Shown one piece after another: positions 8,601 to 16,501 of a stretch of DNA of 64,000 bases. Every line of letters starts with the position of its first letter. The first letter of the stretch is position 1. The position numbers and the translations under genes are program-made. This DNA comes from an uncultured Bacteroidales bacterium (GTDB taxonomy: Bacteria > Bacteroidota > Bacteroidia > Bacteroidales > Muribaculaceae). The stretch spans positions 62,001 to 126,000 of the forward strand of contig CAJLWO010000001.1 in NCBI GenBank assembly GCA_905210435.1, read 5' to 3'. Under the pieces are notes generated by a model. That model was not told where the DNA came from. It saw only the letters and a program-made list of their open reading frames with translations, and searched no databases.

Positions 8601-10026
8601 CAAAGGTTTCACGGCCTCGATTGAAGCGCTGCGCAGCCGACCGTGCGGCGAAGTGCTCGACGGCCTCGTGACTTCGCTTGAGAATGATGAGCCTACGGTG
8701 GCGATAAGGATAAACACGCGTAAAGCCGACGCGCTCCCGCTGCGCCCCGTGCCCTGGAGCCTTGGCGGATATTATATCGACGGGGAGCGTCCGCGCTTCA
8801 CGTTTGACCCGGCGCTCCATCAGGGGCTGTATTATGTGCAGGACCCGTCGTCGATGGTCATCGGACGCATTGCCGGCGCGTTGTCGTCAGCCGCGTTTGG
8901 CGGCGAGCCAATCATATATATCGACGCGTGCGCCGCCCCCGGTGGCAAGACCACGGCGGCAATCAACGCGCTTCCCGACGGGTCGCTCGTCATCGCCAAC
9001 GAGTTTGACCGCCGCCGTGCCGAAGTGCTCGTGGAGAATATTGTGAAATGGGGCTACCCCGACGTGGTTGTCACGCAGGGCGACTCGGCGAAGTTCGCCG
9101 GCCTCGGACCGGTTGCCGACATCGTGGCGGCCGACGTGCCCTGCTCCGGCGAGGGTATGATGCGCAAGGAGGATGCGGCAATAGAGCAATGGTCAGCGGG
9201 ACTTGTGGCGCAATGCGCCGCGCTCCAGCGCACCATTATCGACAATATGTGGAAAGCACTCCGTCCGGGAGGATTTTTCATATACTCGACATGCACCTTC
9301 AATCACTCCGAGAATGAGGAGAACCTCGCATATATCGTGGAGGAGCTTGGCGGAATACCGCAGGAACTCCGACAGATGACAGGCGGATGCGGGCTGATTG
9401 CCGGAGCAATCGACTCGCCGTATCCCGCGGCACGGTTCATCCCGGGACGCACCGAGGGGGAAGGGCTCTTCGTGGCCGTGGTGCGGAAGCCGCTTGCCGA
9501 CACCGGCGGCACGCCTGACACGCCGAAAGGAAAGCATAAGGATGTACGCACGCCGAAGGGCAAGACAGCCGCCAAACCGTCCGCAGTGCCTCCGGAGATA
9601 AAGTCGTGGACAAATGCCGATGGCTACACGCTCGCCGTCGACGGAGACAGAATAACGGCGTTGCCCGAGGCCCGGCTTCCGCTTATATCCGACATCAGGA
9701 AGAAGCTCAACGTGATTTATGCGGGCACGGAGGTGGCCGTCATGAAAGGACGCGAATACATCCCCTCGCAGGCGCTTGCATTAAGCGCGATTGCGGCTCC
9801 CGGGACATTTCCAGAAGCGGAGGTCGATTATGCCACGGCGATGCAGTATCTGGGACGTCAGGCCGTGACACTCGATGACGCGCCGAAAGGGATAGTGCTG
9901 CTCACATACCGCCACCGTCCGCTCGGATTCGTCAAAAACCTCGGCAACCGCGCCAACAACCTTTATCCGCAGGGATGGGCCATACGCTCGACACACGTGC
10001 CCGACAACGCCCCGGATTTAATATAA
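8581..10026 (+). CDS. rRNA (cytosine-C5-)-methyltransferase, NOL1/NOP2/Sun family
   Basis: 481-residue SAM-dependent enzyme that methylates cytosine C5 in RNA, probably 16S rRNA as in the RsmF/YebU group. The SAM loop is DACAAPGGKT (115-124). The two family cysteines are in PCSGEG (Cys188) and STCT (Cys238, the attacking residue by family analogy). The C-terminal 150 residues, after a low-complexity linker, resemble the RsmF C-terminal RNA-binding region. It overlaps the kinase gene by 20 bases, and the acyltransferase gene begins 7 bases later, so all four genes probably share a transcript. Confidence 0.9.
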   Translation: MRKRTLDKGFTASIEALRSRPCGEVLDGLVTSLENDEPTVAIRINTRKADALPLRPVPWSLGGYYIDGERPRFTFDPALHQGLYYVQDPSSMVIGRIAGALSSAAFGGEPIIYIDACAAPGGKTTAAINALPDGSLVIANEFDRRRAEVLVENIVKWGYPDVVVTQGDSAKFAGLGPVADIVAADVPCSGEGMMRKEDAAIEQWSAGLVAQCAALQRTIIDNMWKALRPGGFFIYSTCTFNHSENEENLAYIVEELGGIPQELRQMTGGCGLIAGAIDSPYPAARFIPGRTEGEGLFVAVVRKPLADTGGTPDTPKGKHKDVRTPKGKTAAKPSAVPPEIKSWTNADGYTLAVDGDRITALPEARLPLISDIRKKLNVIYAGTEVAVMKGREYIPSQALALSAIAAPGTFPEAEVDYATAMQYLGRQAVTLDDAPKGIVLLTYRHRPLGFVKNLGNRANNLYPQGWAIRSTHVPDNAPDLI

Positions 10027-10033
10027 TAATCTT

Positions 10034-11044
10034 ATGATAAAAAGCGAACGCATAGCGGGGCTTGACACCCTGCGCGGCATTGGTATTCTTGTAGTGGTAA
10101 TGGTACACGCCGGACTGACGGGGACGGCCGTCAACGGGGCGCTTGTGTTCGCAGTGCCGCTGTTTTATGTCGTTGCGGGATGCCTCTACCGCGACATGCC
10201 GTCGCTGAAGGCATTGCTCGCCGACAAGACGAGACGACTTATCATTCCATTCCTGTTTTTTGCTCTTGCAGGGCTGACTCTCTACGTGGCGGGAAATTGC
10301 GTCATACTCCACAAGTCCTTCAACCCGCATCTGTTCAACATACTCTCGACCGACAGGTATTACCTCCCCTACCCTGCGGCGCTATGGTTTTTCATGAGCA
10401 TATTCTGGTGCTATATATTTTACGGCGTGTTGTGCAGGTTCGCCCATACTGATGCCGCAAAGGGGATAGCATCTCTGTGCATCGGCGCGGGTGGCTGGAT
10501 ACTCAGCCGGCATGCGGCACTTCCGCTGAGCCTGGATACCGCAATGAGCTGGTTGCCGTTTTTCTATATCGGCAACATGATAGCGAATCACAGCGTCGGG
10601 CAACAACTGTTGAAAGGGAAGTACGCTTTTGCCGGCGCAATCATGGCCGCGGCATGCTGCGCGCTCCATATTTATGCCGGACTGAATACGGGCTATTGCT
10701 ATAACCTGTTCGTGGGGAGCATTCCATTGATAATACTGCTGTGCCTCGGAGCTACCATGGGCATGCTCATGGTATGCTGCAAAATCGGGGAACTGCCGGT
10801 GATAAGCTATATCGGCAGGAATTCACTCGTGATTTTCGCCTGCCACCAGCATTTCATGATAATAATGGAGCAGGGCATGAAACAGCTCAACATTGCCAAC
10901 GATGGCAGAATTTTCAACTATATAATATTCGTCGTATCTATCGCCGCAAGTGCTGGTGCGGCAATATTATTGAGAAAATTCGCTCCGCGTTTAATCGGAG
11001 AACGAAAAAAAATACGCATTGACGAATGCACTCAGTTGGCATAA
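10034..11044 (+). CDS. acyltransferase family 3 membrane protein
   Basis: 336-residue protein with about ten hydrophobic segments. The N-terminal signature RIAGLDTLRGIGI and the His in VVMVHAG (His25) mark the OafA/fucose 4-O-acetylase superfamily, which moves acetyl or other acyl groups onto sugars of surface polysaccharides at the inner membrane. It is the last gene of the overlapping group with the two-component system. No polysaccharide biosynthesis genes adjoin, so the acceptor is unknown. Confidence 0.82.
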   Translation: MIKSERIAGLDTLRGIGILVVVMVHAGLTGTAVNGALVFAVPLFYVVAGCLYRDMPSLKALLADKTRRLIIPFLFFALAGLTLYVAGNCVILHKSFNPHLFNILSTDRYYLPYPAALWFFMSIFWCYIFYGVLCRFAHTDAAKGIASLCIGAGGWILSRHAALPLSLDTAMSWLPFFYIGNMIANHSVGQQLLKGKYAFAGAIMAAACCALHIYAGLNTGYCYNLFVGSIPLIILLCLGATMGMLMVCCKIGELPVISYIGRNSLVIFACHQHFMIIMEQGMKQLNIANDGRIFNYIIFVVSIAASAGAAILLRKFAPRLIGERKKIRIDECTQLA

Positions 11045-11173
11045 ACAACACCCGCAGCGCCTATATAATGCCTAATTTCGCCTCCAAACCATAGACAAAA
11101 TGCCTAATCTTTGGTATAATACAGAAGAAAAAATCAACTAAATTAATTTTTTTGAAAAAAATATTCGAAAATA

Positions 11174-11205
11174 TTTGCACAACTCAAAAACCTGTATTAC
11201 CTTTG
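11174..11205 (+). promoter_or_regulatory. promoter of tRNA-Asp
   Basis: TTTG (11174-11177), 20-base spacer, TACCTTTG (11198-11205). The tRNA begins 63 bases downstream, so a 5' leader must be removed. The same spacing occurs at the tRNA-Pro and tRNA-Ser promoters. Confidence 0.7.
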
Positions 11206-11268
11206 CAAACGCAAACGGCAAGGAAGTCAACCGAAACGACAGAAAAGCCGAAACGATCTTTAAAATAC

Positions 11269-11342
11269 GGTGTGGTAGTTCAGCTGGTTAGAATACCTGC
11301 CTGTCACGCAGGGGGTCGCGGGTTCGAGTCCCGTCCATACCG
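11269..11342 (+). tRNA. tRNA-Asp: tRNA-Asp (GTC)
   Basis: 74 bases fold as a full cloverleaf. The acceptor GGTGTGG pairs with CCATACC (one GU), the anticodon arm is CCTGC-CTGTCAC-GCAGG with anticodon GTC at 11303-11305, and the T arm holds GGTTCGAGTCC. CCA is not encoded. Confidence 0.96.
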
Positions 11343-11356
11343 CCGGAGAGAGAGGA

Positions 11357-11402
11357 GAATGAGTAGCATTAGTCTTATAGACTTTGTTGCTCATTCTTTT
11401 TT
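11357..11402 (+). terminator. terminator after tRNA-Asp
   Basis: Arms GAATGAG (11357-11363) and CTCATTC (11390-11396), extended by partly paired bases, followed by a run of T (11396-11402). The following 230 bases to the next terminator hold nothing I recognise. Confidence 0.75.
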
Positions 11403-11636
11403 TGTATACACCCCGCAGCATATAGTGGGTCAGATACAATACGGATCAATGCAAAAACTCAGTTGTTAAAATTCCGACAGCGGAGAGCCGGAGATTATGC
11501 TCCTGAAAATGATTTGGGAGGTTGGGCATTTCGGGTGATGATTTTTATTCATATTGCTTTTTAACATTTCAACCGGGTTTTGCTACTGACCCAAACTTTC
11601 GTTCGTATATTTTGAACTTTGCAGCCCATCTAAAAT

Positions 11637-11672
11637 AAAAAAGTCCGGAAGGAAAACCTCTCGGACTTTTTT
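11637..11672 (-). terminator. terminator after tRNA-Pro
   Basis: Perfect 11-bp stem AAAAAAGTCCG/CGGACTTTTTT with a 14-base loop. On the minus strand it follows tRNA-Pro and ends in a U run. Confidence 0.8.
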
Positions 11673-11688
11673 GCTTTTGAGAATTTTG

Positions 11689-11762
11689 TCGGGGTGACTA
11701 GACTCGAACTAGCGACCTCACGCCCCCCAGACGCGTACTCTAACCAACTGAGCTACACCCCG
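11689..11762 (-). tRNA. tRNA-Pro: tRNA-Pro (GGG)
   Basis: Minus-strand cloverleaf: acceptor CGGGGTG/CACCCCG with the C1-G72 pair typical of tRNA-Pro, anticodon stem CGCGT/GCGTG around loop CTGGGGG (anticodon GGG), T arm with GTTCGAGTC, discriminator A. CCA is not encoded. It converges on tRNA-Asp. Confidence 0.95.
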
Positions 11763-11782
11763 ATTGAGCTTCAAAAGCGCTG

Positions 11783-11814
11783 CAAAGTTAAGCATGTTTT
11801 TCATATTTTCCAAA
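11783..11814 (-). promoter_or_regulatory. promoter of tRNA-Pro
   Basis: Minus strand reads TTTG (11814-11811), 20-base spacer, TAACTTTG (11790-11783); the tRNA starts 20 bases further on. Confidence 0.75.
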
Positions 11815-11945
11815 TTTTTTAAGCAAATTCTTTCCGTTTTTTTCAAAAAGTTTTCAACATCATCTGCATATCATTAATATTCAAGCGATTATAATCGGCA
11901 TATTTTTTATAAGGGCTCGAAGTAGATTATCTCGGGATATTTCAT

Positions 11946-11953
11946 TAATTTTG
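11946..11953 (+). promoter_or_regulatory. -7 element of the sugar kinase gene
   Basis: TAATTTTG, an exact TAnnTTTG, 23 bases before the ATG at 11977. No convincing -33 element. Confidence 0.5.
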
Positions 11954-11976
11954 CATGAATATTACATACATAAAAC

Positions 11977-12858
11977 ATGATGAAAGAGACAGATATTTGT
12001 TGCATCGGCCACATAACTCTTGACAAAATCGTAACACCGCGCATGACTGTGCATTCGCCCGGCGGCACGGCGTTCTATTTCGCCCACGCCATGAGCAGCC
12101 TGCATGCCGACAATTTTCTGCTTGTCACTTCGCTCGCCGAAAGCGAGATGAAGGCCGTCGACGATATTCGCGCCCTCGGCATAGAGGTGACAGTGCTGCC
12201 GAGCCGCAAATCGGTATATTTCGAAAACCGTTACGGCGAGGACCAGAACCACCGCACACAGCGTGTGCTTGCCAAGGCTGACCCGTTCACTCCGGAGGGC
12301 GTAGCCGGAATCAAGGCCCGCTACTATCATTTGGGGAGCCTGCTCGCCGACGATTTTTCAATCGACATAATAAAGGCGCTCAGCGAAAAAGGGATTGTCT
12401 CGGTCGACGCGCAGGGCTATCTGCGCGAGGTACGCGGCGACAAGGTATACCCTGTCGACTGGAGCGACAAACTCGAAGCTCTCAAATATATCGACATACT
12501 CAAGGTCAACGAACATGAAGCTGCCGTGCTCACCGGAGCCACCGACCCGCGCCGCGGCGCCGAAATACTTGCCGGCTGGGGCGTGAAAGAGGTCGTGCTG
12601 ACGCTCGGAAGCATGGGTTCGGTAATACTCGCCGACGGACGTGCTTACGAAATACCGGCATTCACGCCGACCGACATTGTCGACGCCACAGGATGCGGCG
12701 ACACCTACATGGCCGGCTACCTGTATATGCACAACAAAGGTGCCGGATATGAGGAAGCGGGACGCTTCGCGGCCGCGATGTGCACCATCAAACTGCAGGC
12801 AACCGGACCCTTCCGCTCGTCGACCGCAGAGGTCAGACAGCTCATTGAGAAAATTTAA
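11977..12858 (+). CDS. PfkB-family carbohydrate kinase
   Basis: 293-residue cytoplasmic kinase of the ribokinase superfamily. The N-terminal GHITLDKIV and PGGTAFYFAHA correspond to family signature 1, and VDATGCGDTYMAGYL is signature 2 with the catalytic Asp of the GCGD turn. The usual GAGD is GCGD here. It has no lid of the adenosine kinase type. A FucP-like sugar permease lies downstream on the same strand, separated only by a MITE, which suggests transport and phosphorylation of the same sugar. The sugar itself cannot be named. ATG 11977 and ATG 11980 are both possible. Confidence 0.88.
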   Translation: MMKETDICCIGHITLDKIVTPRMTVHSPGGTAFYFAHAMSSLHADNFLLVTSLAESEMKAVDDIRALGIEVTVLPSRKSVYFENRYGEDQNHRTQRVLAKADPFTPEGVAGIKARYYHLGSLLADDFSIDIIKALSEKGIVSVDAQGYLREVRGDKVYPVDWSDKLEALKYIDILKVNEHEAAVLTGATDPRRGAEILAGWGVKEVVLTLGSMGSVILADGRAYEIPAFTPTDIVDATGCGDTYMAGYLYMHNKGAGYEEAGRFAAAMCTIKLQATGPFRSSTAEVRQLIEKI

Positions 12859-12868
12859 TCTTTAACCG

Positions 12869-13034
12869 GAGGGGTGCAAAACTTCCAATATACAGTAATA
12901 TGATACGCCATCTTGTAGGGCTGCACCCCGGTGCAGCCGCAAAGCAGCTGATAATCAGCCTTTACTATCGGCTGCTCCGGGGAGCAGCCCTACATCATGC
13001 GACCGTCAACATCAGTTATGCAATACCATCCCTC
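12869..13034. repeat. MITE-like element with two REP hairpins, copy 1
   Basis: 166 bp. Outer ends are GAGGGGTGCA (12869-12878) and TGCAATACCATCCCTC (13019-13034), inverted relative to each other. Inside, GTAG at 12915 precedes a perfect 9-bp hairpin GGCTGCACC/GGTGCAGCC, and the right half has GGCTGCTCC/GGAGCAGCC followed by CTAC (12990-12993), so the GTAG motifs point outward. Sequence between TIR and hairpin (ATATGATACGCC) is shared with copies 2 and 3. It sits between the kinase and the permease gene. Confidence 0.85.
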
Positions 13035-13063
13035 TATAATATCCAAGTAACCAAACTGCTATC

Positions 13064-14290
13064 ATGGCTGACATAAAGACACAAGGCGCAAAGCTGATCG
13101 ACCGGCGGTATCTCGTGCCGTTCATACTCATTGCCTCGCTATTTTTCCTGTGGGGATTCTCACGTTCGATACTCGACGTGCTCAACAAGCATTTCCAGGA
13201 TGTCATGTCGCTGTCGAAAACCGAATCGGCGCTGATACAGGTGGCCGTCTACTCGGCATATTTCCTGATGGCGCTCCCGGCGGGATTCTTTATAATGAGG
13301 AAAGGCTACCGCAGCGGCGTCGTGTTCGGACTGCTGCTTTTCGCCGCGGGGGCGTTCATGTTCATCCCCGGCGAGCTGTGCGGCTCGTTCGGCATATTCC
13401 TGACGGCACTGTTCGTGCTCGGGTGCGGACTCGCCTTTCTCGAGACTGCCGCCAACCCGTATGCCGCGGGGTTGGGCGATCCGACAACGAGCGCAAGCCG
13501 ACTCAACTTAGCTCAGTCGCTCAACGGTATGGGCTGCATATTCGGCCCGCTTATTTTCGGACAGATACTGTTCGGCAAGGAGGGAGCGGAGAGCGACGCG
13601 CAGCTGGCGCTCCCCTACAGCATACTCGGCGTCATAGTGATAATCGCGGCCGTCATATTCACCCGCGTGAAGCTGCCTGAAATCAAAAGCGAGGACACTC
13701 CCGTAGAAAAGGGCGACCGTCAAGCCATCAGGAGCCTGTGGCGACGTCCGCTGTTCGTATTCGGCCTCGCCGCGATATTCTGCTACGAGATTTCCGAGAT
13801 AGCCATCAACAGTTTCTTCATCAATTTTGTGACCGACGACAGCAGCATATCCAACGACACGGCGTCGAAGATGCTCTCGATATGCGGGCTCGGGCTATTT
13901 TTCACGGGACGCCTGATAGGCAGCCGCGTTATGAGCCGGATACGCGCCGAGAAGGTACTGCTGGTGTGCGCATGCTGCACGGTGGCGTGCACACTGACGG
14001 TGATACTCGCCGGCGGCATCGTGTCGATTGTGGCGCTCTGCGCGTGCTATCTGTTCGAGTCAATCATGTTCCCCACCATATTCGCGCTGTCGCTCAGCGG
14101 GCTCGGCAACCTCACAAAGTTGGGTTCGTCGTTCCTGATGATGAGTCCTATCGGCGGCGCCATAGGCACACTCACGATGGGCTACATAGCCGACCGCGCA
14201 GGCATGTCGCTGTCATTCTTAGTGCCGATGGCCGGCTACGGCGTAGTGCTCCTTTTCGCGCTCTACTACACCCGCCGCCATCGCGCATGA
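13064..14290 (+). CDS. FucP-like sugar permease (MFS, FHS family)
   Basis: 408-residue inner-membrane symporter with twelve predicted helices. The N-terminus FILIASLFFLWGFSRSILDVLNKHFQ and the segment CGLAFLETAANPYAAGLGD are typical of the fucose:proton symporter family, which also contains glucose/galactose permeases. It starts at ATG 13064, 29 bases after the MITE. Pairing with the PfkB-type kinase argues for sugar uptake followed by phosphorylation. Fucose itself would normally be isomerised first, so substrate specificity is open. Confidence 0.88.
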   Translation: MADIKTQGAKLIDRRYLVPFILIASLFFLWGFSRSILDVLNKHFQDVMSLSKTESALIQVAVYSAYFLMALPAGFFIMRKGYRSGVVFGLLLFAAGAFMFIPGELCGSFGIFLTALFVLGCGLAFLETAANPYAAGLGDPTTSASRLNLAQSLNGMGCIFGPLIFGQILFGKEGAESDAQLALPYSILGVIVIIAAVIFTRVKLPEIKSEDTPVEKGDRQAIRSLWRRPLFVFGLAAIFCYEISEIAINSFFINFVTDDSSISNDTASKMLSICGLGLFFTGRLIGSRVMSRIRAEKVLLVCACCTVACTLTVILAGGIVSIVALCACYLFESIMFPTIFALSLSGLGNLTKLGSSFLMMSPIGGAIGTLTMGYIADRAGMSLSFLVPMAGYGVVLLFALYYTRRHRA

Positions 14291-14326
14291 CAAGCCGCCT
14301 ATTTATAACAAAAGGACAAAAGAGTC

Positions 14327-14378
14327 AACAACAGAACATTATTTATACTTAGGGGAGGGATTGCGTCTGTTGTTTTTT
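14327..14378 (+). terminator. terminator after the FucP-like gene
   Basis: Arms AACAACAGA (14327-14335) and TCTGTTGTT (14366-14374) and then a T run to 14378. Confidence 0.6.
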
Positions 14379-14382
14379 ATTT

Positions 14383-14469
14383 AAACAAAAGAACAAAGGA
14401 ACTGGAGTGCTGACTACGAAACAAAATCTATTTTTGTGCTTTTGTTACGGCTTTTGTACTATTGTTTAT
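14383..14469. repeat. ACAAAAG-type hairpin
   Basis: Left arm TAAACAAAAGAACAAA and right arm with TTTTGTGCTTTTGTT and TTTTGTACTATTGTTTA form an imperfect long hairpin of the same word type as at 981, 16361 and 18043. Confidence 0.55.
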
Positions 14470-14483
14470 ATTAATGCGATTGA

Positions 14484-15377
14484 CTATCTGTTTTTAAGGC
14501 CGAGGACGGTGAATTGGAGGAGGGGTTTGGCTATGCGGAGCGTCGGCCGGTAGCGCAATGAGCGGCACAACGCGCGGAATGCTCCGCCATACATCCTGTG
14601 GGCCAGACAGCGGCTCATGCGCATGTTGTACCATAGGGCAAGGTAGCGTTTCAATCCCGGAGTGTTTTTATTTTCGCGGTAAAGCAGTTCGAGTTGACGA
14701 CCCACTTCGTCGACAGCCTCGGGCGGACGGGGATTGCTGAAACCGCGGTGATATACCGCCGACGGCTCCGTGCAATACGCTATGCCGTAACGTGAGGCGA
14801 GGCGTGCCCACGTCAGCAGGTCCTCCCCCGACTTTATACCTTCGGGAAATCCCCCTACCGCCTGCAGCGCATCGCGGCGAGCCATCACCGCCGACGTCCA
14901 CAGCGGAGGATTCGACTCCGCAGCCATCACGAAGTAATTGTCGATAACGCCGGTGTCGCCCGTGAACGGGAGGCGCGACAGCCGGTTGGGCACAATGCGC
15001 CCGTCGGCCATCAGATTCTCATAGTTTGTTGCGAATACCGCGCACTGAGGGTAGTTTCGGGCAAGCGCGGCAAGTGCCTGCAAGTGACCGGGACGCCACT
15101 CGTCGTCGGCGTCAAGAAATGTGACATATTCGCCGCGTGCCTCGGCTATGCCGCGGTTGCGCGCCGCCCCCACCCCGGCATTATCTTGCGGGATGACGCG
15201 GAGCATGTCGAGGCCATGTACGGCGGCGTAGCGGCGCACCACCTCCGCGCTGTCGTCGGTCGAACCGTCGTCGACCACGACGACCTCGCAATCGTGGAAA
15301 TCCTGCGCCACAATCGAGCCGAGAGAGCGCTCTACGAGTTTCGCTTTGTTATAAAGCGGTATTACGATGGATATCAT
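14484..15377 (-). CDS. glycosyltransferase family 2
   Basis: 297-residue GT-A fold transferase that would add a sugar from a nucleotide-sugar donor to a glycan. The N-terminus MISIVIPLYNKAKLVERSLG is the classic family 2 opening, followed by VVVDDGSTD and the metal-binding DADDEW. The C-terminal 100 residues are helical and basic and no membrane helix is obvious. ATG 15377 is chosen because the family fold begins there; the longer frame adds 26 unrelated residues. It stands alone and is divergent from the EamA gene, so no pathway can be assigned. Confidence 0.88.
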   Translation of the reverse strand: MISIVIPLYNKAKLVERSLGSIVAQDFHDCEVVVVDDGSTDDSAEVVRRYAAVHGLDMLRVIPQDNAGVGAARNRGIAEARGEYVTFLDADDEWRPGHLQALAALARNYPQCAVFATNYENLMADGRIVPNRLSRLPFTGDTGVIDNYFVMAAESNPPLWTSAVMARRDALQAVGGFPEGIKSGEDLLTWARLASRYGIAYCTEPSAVYHRGFSNPRPPEAVDEVGRQLELLYRENKNTPGLKRYLALWYNMRMSRCLAHRMYGGAFRALCRSLRYRPTLRIAKPLLQFTVLGLKNR

Positions 15378-15391
15378 ATGCACAAATTTAG

Positions 15392-15399
15392 TAATTTTG
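15392..15399 (+). promoter_or_regulatory. -7 element of the EamA gene promoter
   Basis: TAATTTTG, an exact TAnnTTTG, 29 bases before ATG 15429. A second exact match on the minus strand (15389-15382) lies only 4 bases before the glycosyltransferase start. Confidence 0.5.
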
Positions 15400-15428
15400 C
15401 AGGAATTTTTGAAAGAGGACTGATAAAT

Positions 15429-16355
15429 ATGAGTGACTTTAACCTGAAAGGGCATCTGGCGATGTTCGGTGCCAATCTGACATGGGGACTCATGTCGCCC
15501 GTAGTGAAAATAGTGCTTGCATCGGGCACGGTGGCGCCGATGCTTCTTGTCGATTTCCGCATGGCCGGAGCGGCGGCGCTGTTCTGGCTTACATCATTGT
15601 TTCTGCCCCGCGAACATGTGCCTGCGCGCGACAAACTGCTGCTGTGCGGCGCCGGAATGCTCGGCATACTTTTCAATCAGGGTTGCTTCATACTCGGAGT
15701 GAGCATGACTACGCCGAGCGAGGCGAGCCTCGTGACTACCACCATGCCGATGTGGGTGATGCTGCTGGCATGGCTGATACTGCGCGAACCTATCAGCCTG
15801 AAAAAGGCTGGAGGCATAGCGGTCGGAGCGACCGGAGCGCTTATACTGATGCTCGGCAGCCCGTCGCAAAGCGCCACGGCCTCCAATCCGCTCTTGGGCG
15901 ATGTCATAGTGCTTACGGCGCAGCTCAGTTTCGCGCTCTACCTCACCCTCTACCGCAACTTCATACGCAAATATTCGCTCGTGACGCTGATGAAGTGGAT
16001 GTTTCTGTCGGCCACGGTGATTTCACTGCCCGTGAGCATCCCCGTTGTGCTGAGCACGTCGTGGGGCGCAATCAGCGCCGTGGAATGGTGCGGAGCAGCC
16101 GCAGTGGTAGTGTTTGCGACCTACCTTGCCTACATCGGAGTGATGACCGGCCAAAAACTTCTGCGCCCCACCGTCGTAGGCATCTACAACTACCTCCAGC
16201 CCATCGTAGCCACCATAGTAGGCATAACCCTCGGCATGGACAGCTTCACACTGATAAAAGGCATAGCAGTAATCCTGATATTCAGCGGCGTATGGCTCGT
16301 AACAACAAGCCGCGCCCTCCCCACCGACCGACCCTCCGCACCTAAAGCAGCATAA
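15429..16355 (+). CDS. EamA/DMT-family transporter
   Basis: 308-residue inner-membrane protein with ten predicted helices arranged as two EamA repeats (about 5-140 and 155-290). Typical elements are NLTWGLMSPVVK in helix 1, TTTMPMWVMLLAWLILREPIS at the end of the first repeat and NYLQPIVATIVGITLG in the second. Members export amino acids, metabolites or nucleotide sugars; nothing here fixes the substrate. ATG 15429 follows the promoter at a suitable distance. It is divergent from the glycosyltransferase and is followed by a hairpin that probably ends the transcript. Confidence 0.88.
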   Translation: MSDFNLKGHLAMFGANLTWGLMSPVVKIVLASGTVAPMLLVDFRMAGAAALFWLTSLFLPREHVPARDKLLLCGAGMLGILFNQGCFILGVSMTTPSEASLVTTTMPMWVMLLAWLILREPISLKKAGGIAVGATGALILMLGSPSQSATASNPLLGDVIVLTAQLSFALYLTLYRNFIRKYSLVTLMKWMFLSATVISLPVSIPVVLSTSWGAISAVEWCGAAAVVVFATYLAYIGVMTGQKLLRPTVVGIYNYLQPIVATIVGITLGMDSFTLIKGIAVILIFSGVWLVTTSRALPTDRPSAPKAA

Positions 16356-16360
16356 AATAA

Positions 16361-16412
16361 ACAAAAACACAAAGGCCTTGACAAAGGAATAAAAATTTTA
16401 TTGTGTTTTTGT
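16361..16412 (+). terminator. ACAAAAG-type hairpin after the EamA gene
   Basis: Perfect 12-bp stem ACAAAAACACAA/TTGTGTTTTTGT (arms 16361-16372 and 16401-16412). The left side continues with AAAGGCCTTGACAAAGG, the word order also seen at 18043. Likely terminator, and member of the hairpin family. Confidence 0.55.
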
Positions 16413-16501
16413 ATACGGATACTCATCAAAAACGCCTTAGATACGCTATATAAGATACGAGATTTTTACTATCCCGATCCTTCGTCCTTACTGTTCTAAG
16501 G

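Noticed and set aside
11152..11469. Open frame across tRNA-Asp
   Set aside because: The reading frame runs through the tRNA and its terminator; the apparent protein is a translation of the cloverleaf.
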